A stretch of DNA of 64,000 nt, taken from Laburnicola sp. R22_1. Taxonomy: Eukaryota > Ascomycota > Dothideomycetes > Pleosporales > Didymosphaeriaceae. The DNA lies in NCBI GenBank assembly GCA_014281115.1, contig JACONQ010000009.1, positions 744,001 to 808,000 on the forward strand, written 5' to 3'. The translations under genes and the position numbers were made by a program. Below, piece by piece: positions 42,374 through 52,194 of this stretch. Within the stretch, counting starts at the first letter, position 1; each line of letters opens with the position of its first letter. Below the pieces are notes generated by a model. That model had not been told where the DNA came from. It was given only the letters and a program-made list of their open reading frames with translations, and made no database searches.

Positions 42374-44504
42374 CCATATTTTACCACCAAATGCACGGAC
42401 CCACCAAATGCACGTTTTTGCCGCCACCAAGGGCAACACTCCAAAACCTATACAACGCCAAATATATAGTAAAATCACTAGATTTTTTGCAGTAGCACTC
42501 GTAGGAACATGTAAAACCATTGCGCAATGATAAATTACTTGCGATAACGCTGTGGGAGCTGTACAGTACGGGTGCGCGTGGCTCTGGCGGGTGAGGGCAC
42601 CCTCTCTCCAGTGGGCTCTTGATCAACAATAGTAGCCTCAGGTCTCTCAAGAGCTTGTTTTTTTGGTGTACGAGGGTTGAGGCTCTGTCGATTACCCTTT
42701 TTAGACAATTGTATATCACCTTTGAGTTGCTTTTCGAGCTGCTTTTGGAGTAGCTTTTCAGCTCGCTCAGCAGCCTTGGCCTCTTTTGCTTGCGCCTTCA
42801 GTTCTCGCGCCGCCAAACGTACGCGAGCTCTCTCCTCTTTAAGAGCTTGTTTCTCCTGCTTTTTGAGAAGCCTTTGGTGTTGAGCCTCTAAGAGTTGTTG
42901 TTGTTGAAGCTTTTTATCAGTCTCAATTTGGTCCTGCCTCTCGCGGGCCCTCTGAACTTTGCTAGGTGAGTAAAATACGGCGCCGCCATGCCAATTATCA
43001 GGTTTATCAAGTAGGAGAGGCTTGCCACGTTGACGGCGCCTCTTCTCGTTGATAAAAGCTTGCTTAAGCCTATTGTATTGGTGTTAAAGGATCCTGTATT
43101 TGATCTCAAGCTTGTGATAACTTTGCGACAGCTGTTTACGCTCCTCAGCGTGGTCCTCCGCAACAATGTCCTTTAGTATTTGCCGTACTTTACGCCAATC
43201 AGAATCAGAGAGGTTTAACGAGCTACTCCGACTTGAGGGAGGGCTCTCGTGCTCTGCGATAAACTTCTTGAGTATAGTGTTTAGGTTATAAGGTGACAAC
43301 CCAGTACACTCAAAAGCTTTGAGTATTATTGTTTCTTGAAAGGCCCTTTGCCAGGAGGCGTTGAAGAGTTGATAAAAGTCGCGTTTGGTGATTGCTGAGA
43401 GGCCCTGGCAGTTGTACATAAACTCTGAGAGCTCTCTTGTATACGCCGTACTCAGAGGCTTGAACATCGCCACATTAAGAGGCTGGAGAGTGTGGGTAGC
43501 GTGTGGCGGGAAGGTTGTAAGGAGTATTTTGTTATTGTCGCAGTACGTGATAAATTGCATGGTAATATGAGACCTATGCCTATTAAGTATGAGTAGTCGG
43601 TACTCCCTACGAGCTTTCTCCTTGGTCTCGCGATCAAATACTTGTTTGAGCCACGCCAAACCAATCTCATTGTTGGTCCACCCACTTGATGAGCTCGCAA
43701 AAAAGGCCTTGTGGTGTTGCGGATCAAAATCTTGAAGCCATGAGTCTTGTATATTGCCCGTAGTAGCTTGATAAATCAAGGCTGGCGTCAGCGAGGTGCT
43801 GTTGGCGCAAATACAGGCAATTGTTGTTACCCACTCTCTATTGCCGTCCTGGAGCATTTGCTTGTGAGGGCCCTGCTTATACAGCTGCCGCGAGAACACT
43901 CTTTTCATCTTGGTGAGCACTCTAATAAGGAACCCTTTTTTATCCATATTGTACATATGGCGACTGTCGATATCGTACTGGGTTATTTTGTCGCCTAAAA
44001 GCTTGAAGTATAAGGCGTATTTGGTAGCAGAATCAGCGCGGTGGCGACAGGCGTCGATACCAGTAGTCCATCGCGATATGAGCTCAATATTGTTGCGGGC
44101 AATAAAGCGCTCAACCCAGTTTTTGCCCGGCTCTTTTCTGGCTATTTCTGTTGCGAAATTTCGGATCATTTGCTTTGTAGGAGGCAGGCCTCTCTTGTTG
44201 AGCTTATATATGTAGTTTACAAGCTCTTTTTCTTGTGTGGTGTTGAGAAATTTCTGCTCATTTGCCCTCTCTATGTGGCTTTTATTGATCCCGCGCGCGC
44301 GCCGCGATAAAGTTGATCGCTCAACGCCAAATAATTTGGCAATTTTGGTGTAATTAGGCTTTTCGCCTGCTGGCAAGCTTTCGATTGCTGCCAGCGCGGC
44401 CTCCATAGCGTCAATATTGGTGGAGTTATGAGCGTTGATAAACTACGTGGATTTTTTCAAAACCGTGCATTTGGTGGGGTCGTGCATTTGGTGATTAGTC
44501 ATGG
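42374..44504 (-). mobile_element. Pogo-like DNA transposon G, inserted in the TIR of element H
   Basis: 2131 bp, flanked by TA (42372-42373 and 44505-44506). Terminal repeats hold CCACCAAATGCACG twice (left copies start at 42384 and 42401, 17-bp period). The right tip (ATGACTAATCAC, reverse strand) matches that of element E, whereas the repeated motif does not. G reads opposite to H. Its position inside the terminal repeat of H shows it arrived after H. Confidence 0.95.
42535..44406 (-). pseudogene. Transposase of element G, one stop and two lost catalytic Asp
   Basis: A 624-codon frame from MEAALAAIESLPAGEK at 44406 to the stop at 42535, with a single internal nonsense codon (TAA at 43084-43086, where element E has CAA). 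The protein is close to that of E. Of the catalytic triad, the first Asp is kept (YNMDKKGF), the second is Asn (LILNRHRSH) and the third is Asn (LQPLNVAMF). Both changes are G-to-A after CTT, that is TpG to TpA. The tail keeps GGAVFYSPSKVQRARER and TRTRTVQLPQRYRK. It cannot encode an active enzyme even if the stop were read through. Confidence 0.9.
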
Positions 44505-44578
44505 TAATGCACGCTATCGCGTAATGCACGCGCCCCACCAAAATCGCGAAATATTCAACCCACCATAACTCCACCAAT

Positions 44579-46459
44579 ATGGCTCCAATCGACGAGGCTC
44601 TTGCGGCAATCGAATTGCTGAAACCAGGAGAACATTTTACATATACAGAAATCGCCGAAAGATTCGGGGTTAGCCGGTCAACTCTGTCGCGGCGCGCGCG
44701 TAATAAAACCCAATCGATGGCGCGTAAGCTCGAAAATCAACAAATACTCAACGCTACGCAGGAAGCAACGCTCGTACGGTATATTCAAGACCTCTCAGCG
44801 CGAGGGCTACCTCCTACAAGCCATATGATACGAAACTTCGCGTCAGAAATAGCTGGAAAATACGTTGGGACTTGCTGGCCGTCACGCTTCATTGAGCGCC
44901 ACAAACTCGACTTAATATCGCGATGGACATCCGGCATCGACGCCTCACGCCGCAGAGCTGATTCGGCCTTCAAGTACGCGCTATACTTCAAGCTATTAGC
45001 TAAAAAAATCGAGCAATACAACGTTGACGCGCGCCATATTTACAATATGGATGAGAAGGGATTTCTTATTGGAATCCTCTCCAAATCAAAGCGCGTCTTT
45101 TCTCGCGAGCAATACGAGCGCGAGAAGTTCAAATCGATGCTCCAGGACGGCAATCGCGAGTGGATAACTTCAATAGCCTGTATTTGCGCCGACGGCTCTA
45201 CCCTCACGCCTGCCCTCATTTATCAGGCAGCCTCTGGCAACGTACAAGACACCTGGCTCCAGGATTTCAACCCTGAAATCCACAAGGCTTTTTTCACCTC
45301 CTCGCCCTCAGGATGGACCAATAACGATATCGGGCTCAGCTGGCTCAAACAGGTGTTCAACCGCGAGACGAAGGCAAAGGCAAGGACGTCGTACCGCCTC
45401 TTGATTGTCGATGGGCATGGATCTCACGTGACAAAGGATTTCATCGATTTCTGCGACGCCAATAAGATCCTGCTGGCAATATTTCCGCCTCACAGCACCC
45501 ATACGCTTCAGCCGCTGGATGTGGGCGTCTTCGGGCCTCTCGCGAGCGCGTACAGCAACGGCCTCGCGAGCTTTATGGACGCCTGCCAGGGCCTCTCCAG
45601 CATCACAAAGAGGGACTTTTTCAGGATATTCTGGGCCGCCTGGGAGCGCGCGCTGACGTCAGCAACGGTCCTTAAGGCCTTTGAGGCTACTGGGATCGTG
45701 CCCTTAGATCCCGACAGGATCCTCAAGCGATTTAAAACTCGCGAGCCTGAGCGCCCCAGCTCGAGCGAGAGCAGCACGTCGGTCCTTAGCGCCAGCGACT
45801 GGCGTAAAATCGAGCGCTTATTACGTCAAGTTATTGAAGATATTTACGAGTCTCAGGCTGCCAAACTCTCGCGCACGCTCCACTCGATTTCAGCGAAAAA
45901 TCAGATCCTTAAGCACGAAAATACTCAGCTCAAAGAGGCCCTCGTTAACGAGCGCAAGCGCCGCCAGCGGGGTAAGGCCCTGGCGCTCGAGACGCCGGAG
46001 GATTACAACGGTGGCGCGATTTTCTGGTCGCCAGCCAAGGTCCAGAGGGCTCGCGACTGGCAGGCACAAAAGGACGCGGAGGAGAAGGAGATACAGCTTC
46101 AAAAGGACATCCAGGCCCAGCTCAGAGAGCAGAGCAAGCTTGGAAAGCAAGCCCTCTTGCAACAGCAACGCCTTGAAAAGGCTCAGGCTCAAGCAGAGCG
46201 CGCTCGCGAGCGCGAGCTGAAGGCTATTGAAGCTCAAGAAAAGCGAGAGGCCCGCGCAATTGAAAAACAACTCCGCGACGAGCTCAAAGCTTCCCAAAAG
46301 GGTAATCAACGTAGCCTCAAGCCTCCAGCAAAAAATCCGAAAGATATTGAGCTTGTACAGCCTGAGTTACAGCCTGTCAAAGTTGACGAGCCCGAGATGC
46401 CCGAGATCGCGCCCACGACGCGCACACGTCAAATACGCCTCCCAGAGCGCTCCAGGTAG
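44579..46459 (+). CDS. Intact pogo-like DDE transposase (element H)
   Basis: A 626-aa uninterrupted ORF from ATG 44579, 55 bp inside the repaired left terminal repeat. Residues 1-50 form a psq-type helix-turn-helix (YTEIAERFGVSRSTLSRRARN). About 60-125 is a CENP-B-type DNA-binding segment (LNATQEATLVRYIQDL, MIRNFASEIAGK). About 150-370 is the DDE core with Asp in YNMDEKGFLIG, LIVDGHGSH and LQPLDVGVF. About 430-620 has a leucine-patterned segment (NQILKHENTQLKEAL), GGAIFWSPAKVQRARD, a Lys/Gln/Glu-rich coiled coil and the terminal TRTRQIRLPERSR. Codon use is less TA-rich than in the other copies, so it has largely escaped RIP. The protein could act in trans, but its own left end is disrupted by element G. 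Confidence 0.95.
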   Translation: MAPIDEALAAIELLKPGEHFTYTEIAERFGVSRSTLSRRARNKTQSMARKLENQQILNATQEATLVRYIQDLSARGLPPTSHMIRNFASEIAGKYVGTCWPSRFIERHKLDLISRWTSGIDASRRRADSAFKYALYFKLLAKKIEQYNVDARHIYNMDEKGFLIGILSKSKRVFSREQYEREKFKSMLQDGNREWITSIACICADGSTLTPALIYQAASGNVQDTWLQDFNPEIHKAFFTSSPSGWTNNDIGLSWLKQVFNRETKAKARTSYRLLIVDGHGSHVTKDFIDFCDANKILLAIFPPHSTHTLQPLDVGVFGPLASAYSNGLASFMDACQGLSSITKRDFFRIFWAAWERALTSATVLKAFEATGIVPLDPDRILKRFKTREPERPSSSESSTSVLSASDWRKIERLLRQVIEDIYESQAAKLSRTLHSISAKNQILKHENTQLKEALVNERKRRQRGKALALETPEDYNGGAIFWSPAKVQRARDWQAQKDAEEKEIQLQKDIQAQLREQSKLGKQALLQQQRLEKAQAQAERARERELKAIEAQEKREARAIEKQLRDELKASQKGNQRSLKPPAKNPKDIELVQPELQPVKVDEPEMPEIAPTTRTRQIRLPERSR

Positions 46460-46625
46460 CCAATAGAAGGGCTGTATTTGTTGAATAAGCTCTTCCAATT
46501 ATTACTCCAGAAAATCCGACGATTTTACAATATATACAAGCTGTACAGCTTCAAGTTGTGGATGGGCGGAAATCGCCGAAAACGTGCATTACGTGATAGC
46601 GTGCATTACGTGATCAAACACGTTA

Positions 46626-47048
46626 TGTCTGCAAACCATAGCCTCCTCAGCAAGGGTGTGGCTGATGCGGGTCGGCCATCCTCCCTGCTTATCGTGCCAA
46701 CTTCCGTACATTCTGCTTTTATGACGGTTTCCTATATATACAAGACGCCTACGCGATCTGCCTTGACCCTTCGCCTCGCTGTCACCGGCGAGTATACGAC
46801 GATAAGGCTCTGCGTGGTGGTGGCTTAGTTGGCTTTTATACGAAGTGGCGGCCTCCGATTTTCTTGATTGGCAGTGACCCTACGACGACGCTGATCGGGG
46901 TAAAAGATGCCAGCACCATATAACTCCAATCCTTGAACAGCTGAGTTCTACTTTTGCGAGCAGGCATCTCCAACCTCCCTTCAACAGTGACTATTTTCCT
47001 CCTCTCAATCTCAAAGAAGTACATCCAACCTCCCTACTTGAGCTAAAC
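46626..47048. other. Host DNA between element H and the CorA-like gene
   Basis: No supported ORF; it should contain the promoter of the CorA-like gene. Confidence 0.5.
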
Positions 47049-48531
47049 ATGCCGAGCAGCCTGATTCAATACCGTCAAGAACTGAGTGACTTAGCAAGCA
47101 AAATTCCAGCATATGAAGAGCTGAAGGCATTTGCAGAAACGTCGCACACACTCGATGCATCCCCGGCAAAGATCTCCTTAGTCCGTTTCCATGATAGCTC
47201 TGCGCCGGATTTTGCAGAAATCGCTGAGGACGACCTTCCGGAGTACCTCAAAGGATCTCAGTCAAGCGTGCTCTTGGTAATTGAGAACATAAACACAAAT
47301 TTAATGGAGCTCCTTGGTTCTCGATTCGGTGTGGAATTCGAGTTCTGGTTGGACCATGTTAGCAACTCAAACTGGTTCCGTCTGGAAGGAATCGAAAAAC
47401 ATCTTCCAGCCTTGAAATCCGTTCAGCTGGAGTCAAAATTTATTCGCCATCGGTTCATTAGTCCTAGAGAGTTGCTACTCAATACTCCAGGCCGGTTCGT
47501 AGACGACAGGATTGAACCTGAGGTTGGGAGTGCTAGAGTCTCTCGCATCGCGGGAGCATTGAATCCTTTGGAACGATTGCCTCATCGATCGCACATGAAC
47601 GCTCGGTCCAACGAGCGCTTTCCACCCCTTGCTCTGACACGACAGCATGTTTCGATGTGGTTCGATTCGTCGGAAGGCAGCAATGGTTGGAAGACAGGTA
47701 TGCTTCCGTCTCAAATATTAACAACAGCTGTTGATAATATACCCAGGCATCATTCTTCTCGATCCACCTTTCCAGCCAAAGAAAATACTTGGAACGTGCC
47801 AGAACCCGTCTTACCGATTTGTACCAAGACTCGAGTCCGATACAGAATTAACCTACCGCACATCATTCATTAGTTGCTTAAAGCAGGACGAAATCTTGCG
47901 AAAAGGGGGTATTCCCTGCCCCTTTGCCACTCTGAGGGATATGTACCGCATAATTGCTTCCGAATGGGTGGTCGTAAATACCTGCTTCCAGCGCGAGTTG
48001 AACACTATTGAATGGAACATTGAGAACGAGAATGCAGGACTGAAACGTTTCCATGAACACCTAAACAGCCTCTACATCATCCGCCGCCGAGTAACACTCT
48101 ACGAAATGCTCATCAAGGAACAACGAGACGCCTGTCGCCAGCACGGCAGAAAATACTGGAACCAACCTTCCTCTCCCGGAAATTTAGAAGCAGTCGAGGA
48201 TGCTGTCAACACCTTAGAGACTGACTTCGCCTTTGTCTCAAACTTGGTAGAGAAGAACCAGGAACGCGTTGCGAAGAATATGAGCGTTCTTATTGCTCTG
48301 ATTTCTATCGCTGAGAGCCGCATCGGGATCTCAAATGGAAAGCGAATCGAGGCCTTGACGCTGGCTGCTATCTTCTTCCTGCCGTTTTCTCTCGTCTCGT
48401 CCGTAATGAACATAAATGGGGAGTTGGGGCCCGGTCAGCCAAGGCAGTACATTTTCTGGGTAGTTTCACTTCCATTTTCTTTAGTACTGGTACTGGTCTA
48501 TATGCTTTATAGTAGGTCGGGGGTGTCGTGA
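47049..48531 (+). CDS. CorA-like divalent metal ion transporter
   Basis: Exons 47049-47697 and 47747-48531 give 477 aa; the 49-bp intron is phase 1 within the codon at GWKTG-IILLDPPF. A soluble N-terminal domain of about 330 residues is followed by a long helical segment (ELNTIEWNIENENAGLKRFHEHL, FAFVSNLVEKNQERVAKNMSVLIAL). Two C-terminal transmembrane helices follow: LTLAAIFFLPFSLVSSVMNI and YIFWVVSLPFSLVLVLVYML. This is the CorA/MRS2 layout. The canonical GMN signature at the end of the first helix reads VMN (SSVMNINGEL), as is common in degenerate fungal CorA-like proteins, so magnesium transport should not be assumed. It lies just downstream of the element H cluster and is undamaged. Confidence 0.8.
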
Positions 48532-49102
48532 TGTCCTGTCTCACAAGCTGAGGGTTCCCTATTCCATCCATAGCATGGGAAACCATTGCTTCGACAAGGG
48601 GTTTCTTTTGCAGGATGTGTTGGTATTGAAGATCTTTGTCGTGTGGAGATTCTAACCAAGGTCGAGTCCGCACCATACACAGAGAGGAGTAAAACAGGAG
48701 GCACTAAAACCCAGTACCTAGCGCACAGTGGTAGTAACAAAATATACACAAAATAACAATAATTTCGTCGTCGACTTTCTGCACGGCAGCATCGACGACG
48801 GCAGTCAATGGATGTGTTGGTATAACATTCATTGAGGACAAACTTATAAGCAGGCTCAGGAGTCGTTAAGATATCTAAGGTTCTTTTTGTTTGAAATAAC
48901 ACTTTTTGTGAATTATATAGCAAGGCGTCCGCAGAAGTGTAATTGTTATTTGAATAGCATGATGTCACTTTTAGAATAGTCTGATTATGTAACCTAAAGT
49001 GGATATAGAAATATTTAAAATGCGTGAACAAGTTCTAGGACTTCAGAATAGAAGTAACTATAGGTTGTTCTGTGTTGTTCCGTTACGGGTGGGCGGACGT
49101 TA
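48532..49102. other. Intergenic region, nothing recognised
   Basis: Convergent 3' regions of the CorA-like gene and a 2EXR-like gene. AT-rich in its second half. No RNA gene or repeat recognised. Confidence 0.5.
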
Positions 49103-49927
49103 CTAGAGTTCGACCATCCTCGGCTTCACCACAACAGTAACAGGGCAGCGCCTATTCTTCCCAAAACCATCCAGCAGCACGTCCCGAAGGAGCACACTGA
49201 CTCGACCGCATTCCTGTGCCCCTAAAACAGGCAGAGAGAATGTCGCGTAGTAATCATAATGAATAACCGTAAGCTGCCGTAAACAGTTCATCTTGAATAG
49301 ACTCCGAAAAGGCCACTGGTTCAACTTCTTCAAGATCTTTGCGTTAATGAAGCGACTCTCGGAAGGTGGGTTGAGTACGAGATTCAAACTCTTATACATA
49401 CTCACCAATTCCTTTAACTGCAAGTCTATGCTGACGACGCCGGGGAAGTGTGCACTAAAGGTCCCGGGATTCGCTGGCGTTGGCCCATCCCAGCTGTCGA
49501 TATACCGAAATCCAAGCATACGAATGGAGCTTGGGCCTTTTGCGAACTGATTTACAAAGCTGAGGAATTGGTCTTGAGCCGGAACTGGAGAGCCAAAGAG
49601 CTGCGAATCGAATATAAATCGGGTGCGTCGAAGATATGCCAGAATGCCTTCTTCGTATAACTGCTTGTTGACGAAGACGATAGGGGGAAGGAGTCCGGCA
49701 TAGAGCACCTTCTTCGAGAGGTTCATGCTAGGCGTGATAACGAAGTGAGTAGGTTGGGACAGTACGTTGAATGCCTCCGCAAATATTTTCTCGCGAACTT
49801 CTAAGGGCAGATCGAGAAGGCCTGTGCGATGCGAGGTCTTGTGGGCTTCTACTGTCTTGGATGGGTTGGCCGCATCCTGATGCGCCATCTCGGAGGTTTC
49901 AGCGTGCATGTGCTCTAGAATAGCCAT
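49103..49927 (-). CDS. 2EXR/F-box-like fungal protein
   Basis: A single-exon ORF of 274 aa. The diagnostic segment is residues about 36-50, GLLDLPLEVREKIFAEAF, the LPxExRxxI pattern of the 2EXR/F-box-like superfamily of Pezizomycotina. It is followed by LLPPIVFVNKQLYEEGILAYLRRTRFIF, the helix in which relatives recognise the bracing VNxQ motif. The C-terminal half is unrecognised. No signal peptide or membrane helix. These proteins are numerous and mostly uncharacterised; a role in protein interactions is inferred from the F-box resemblance only. Confidence 0.72.
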   Translation of the reverse strand: MAILEHMHAETSEMAHQDAANPSKTVEAHKTSHRTGLLDLPLEVREKIFAEAFNVLSQPTHFVITPSMNLSKKVLYAGLLPPIVFVNKQLYEEGILAYLRRTRFIFDSQLFGSPVPAQDQFLSFVNQFAKGPSSIRMLGFRYIDSWDGPTPANPGTFSAHFPGVVSIDLQLKELVSMYKSLNLVLNPPSESRFINAKILKKLNQWPFRSLFKMNCLRQLTVIHYDYYATFSLPVLGAQECGRVSVLLRDVLLDGFGKNRRCPVTVVVKPRMVEL

Positions 49928-51420
49928 TGAATATGGACTGGAGATGTGGAAATCCCGTTGTACTGGCGTTGACGAAATGATCTTGTCAAAGAAACAACTA
50001 ATGAATTATCGTGTTTTGGATTGTGTTTGCGTCGATTGGGCAAAAGAAACGCAAATGTCGAGGTTTTAATGCATTTATATCTACTGGGGTTCCTGCCTCT
50101 TATAAATGAAGACAACGATGATCTTCACTGCATTGTCATAACACAATCAACAATCACTTGAACATCACACTAAGCCGGGGCCAGGTAATTGTTCAGGTAA
50201 ACGCCCTTCACAATGCGGACACCCTTGCACATGCACCATGTCCTCTTGTATTCTGTTTCCTCCGAGGCTACTCCGCCCGTTGTTCCATCAGCAACTATTG
50301 GGAAGCAGGCATGAGGCTTAAAATTCGAACTACATGTTGTAAGATTTCCTCCGTCATTCGGTCAAGTGTCAAATCTAGGATTTTGATGTTCCAAAAAAAT
50401 GGAATACCGTACACGAAATCTAGTAGAATAGATGCTTTTTCGGCTGCGGATACATTATTAAACGGCTTGTACATGGATATCGCGGGCGGGAACGGAAAAA
50501 TAGTCACTCGAATTAGACCATTGGTAAATTTTTCAAAGCTTAGGTGATTGGTAGCCCTGGAGGTCTGGGCCGTAATGAGAGTTTGCTGGTAGCTCCAACC
50601 CCTGAAGTTCCGTAGCGCGTGGCAATTCCGACTGCTAAGAAATGTTTATTGTTATAGTGGCTGGTATAAAGTACTAGTGTCCCGGCTTGAAGCGGATCGG
50701 GCCATTTTCCGTCACCTTTGCATTGGTGCACTACATATGTAACTTGAAGCGAGCTACAAGCTAATCTGAGAACGTTTTTCCTCCACACAATATTTCACGT
50801 TCAAGAAGCTTGAATAAAGACTACTCCCAATCCTTCTTGCTAGGCTAAGGACTAAAATGTGTCCGGTTCAATCAATATTAAACAGGAATATCACTGACGC
50901 TGGAATGATCTAAAGATTCGTGTCCGTTATAGGACGGTGTACGTTACACGCGCACTGTTCCTGCATTAAGCTACACTAGCGTACTGCCCTCGCATGATAA
51001 AATGTCCAGTCGTGCTGCTGGCGCAGAGGCTGGGCGGAGAGGATGGGTGGAGAGGCTTGGGAAGATTCCAGAGTGGACATGGAAAACCACATATAAAACT
51101 TGGAAGCCAGGACCACGAACAGACTAGAATACACTTCTTCTTCATCCCAAATTGCTATTCAACAATCACAACCTCCTCTTAAAAAGCCCATCCCGCTAGA
51201 CCCCACGCCAAACAACCCACCACACCCCAACAATAAAGTCCCCTATTATTGCTCTCTTCTCAACGATGGCCATCGCCACAGCATAACGTACCTACAACGT
51301 CACCTCCGCTCTCGCACCCGGCCAACTCGAAAAATACAACTGCCTGTGCGTGACGCCCTTCACGCCCCGCTCTCCTACCATCCGCTAACAGCGTAAAAAA
51401 CCACCACCCGCTGACTCAGA
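49928..51420. other. Intergenic region with possible gene relics
   Basis: No intact gene. On the minus strand at 50295-50550 a frame (NHLSFEKFTNGLIRVTIFPF... to ...RILSLMPAS) reads like protein but lacks a start, splice partners or a domain. It could be the worn last exon of a gene. A TATAAAA-like box at about 51090 precedes the CFEM relic. Confidence 0.35.
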
Positions 51421-51513
51421 GACTTTGACATCCCCACCTGCCTCCACGAATGCACCATAAAAGCAAATCTCCAAGACGGATGCGCGTACAATGACTTCGC
51501 GTACCATAGTATC
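51421..51513 (+). pseudogene. Relic of a CFEM-domain secreted protein
   Basis: The frame DFDIPTCLHECTIKANLQDG-CAYNDFAYHS matches the first half of a CFEM domain (PxC-x3-C-x8-GC-x3-D-F-A-C), with Tyr where the last cysteine is expected (TAC for TGC). Stops follow within 30 bp. Upstream, the ATG at 51265 closes after seven codons. A TATA-like box and a C/A-rich leader precede it, as for an expressed gene. I read it as a decayed CFEM gene; the match is short, so this is tentative. Confidence 0.35.
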
Positions 51514-52194
51514 TACTACTAGGCATACTTTGATATAAGTCCCCCCTTGTATTCTTATTAGACTAAGCTGCACCTGGGTGGAGGAAGCCTAACATATAAC
51601 TGCAGTTGATTGAGCTGTGCGCATTCCCCCCTGAGATTGGCGGCAACAGGACTTGCACTCTGGAAGAACTAGGTGCTGTTCGAGACATTGTTACTAACGC
51701 GGTTAACTTTTTTAATGCGACGCTTTATACGGCGTATGCTTCTAGGTTTTGCCTTGTTAGGTTGAGTATTGCGAAGACTTTGGAGATGGCGTTTTATAAA
51801 GAGACTATTACTTTGTATTAGTAGGTGGGATGGTGCTGGATGTGCGTTTTATAAACCGAGAATTCATTTTTTTGTTTTGGTTGGTTGAGGCAGGTTGTGA
51901 GTGGGGGATTTTGAGATTTTAGGATGAGAGGGCGTGATTGTGGATTTGGGGTCCGACGTTGATGTTTATGAAGACGCATGTTGTGCTGAGTACCAGAAAA
52001 GCGTCCAAAGCAAAGAACCCGAATTGACTGTTCGAAGTTGACCACTCGCTTACCTTTTTAGTTTTGTCATTAAAATTTGAGAACGGTCATTCTTAGACCT
52101 CTTACAGTGAAAACAGGAAACGCCCAGAACAAATAGTGATCGACATGTCCTCGATAGATATCACATTGTCCCGCACTCCCAAACACGTCCAATC
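51514..52194. other. Intergenic region, nothing recognised
   Basis: Contains a short plus-strand frame 51606-51821 that is probably decayed sequence downstream of the CFEM relic. No other feature. Confidence 0.4.

Larger units (their letters stand above)
42357..46623 (+). mobile_element. Pogo-like DNA transposon H, left terminal repeat split by element G
   Basis: Flanked by TA (42355-42356 and 46624-46625). Removing G (42374-44504 plus one TA) leaves 2134 bp. Both terminal repeats begin ACGTGTTTGATCACG and contain CGTAATGCACG twice at 17-bp spacing. In the left repeat the outer copy is broken exactly at its TA by element G; the right repeat is whole (about 46574-46623). It carries the only uninterrupted pogo-like transposase in the window. 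Confidence 0.95.
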
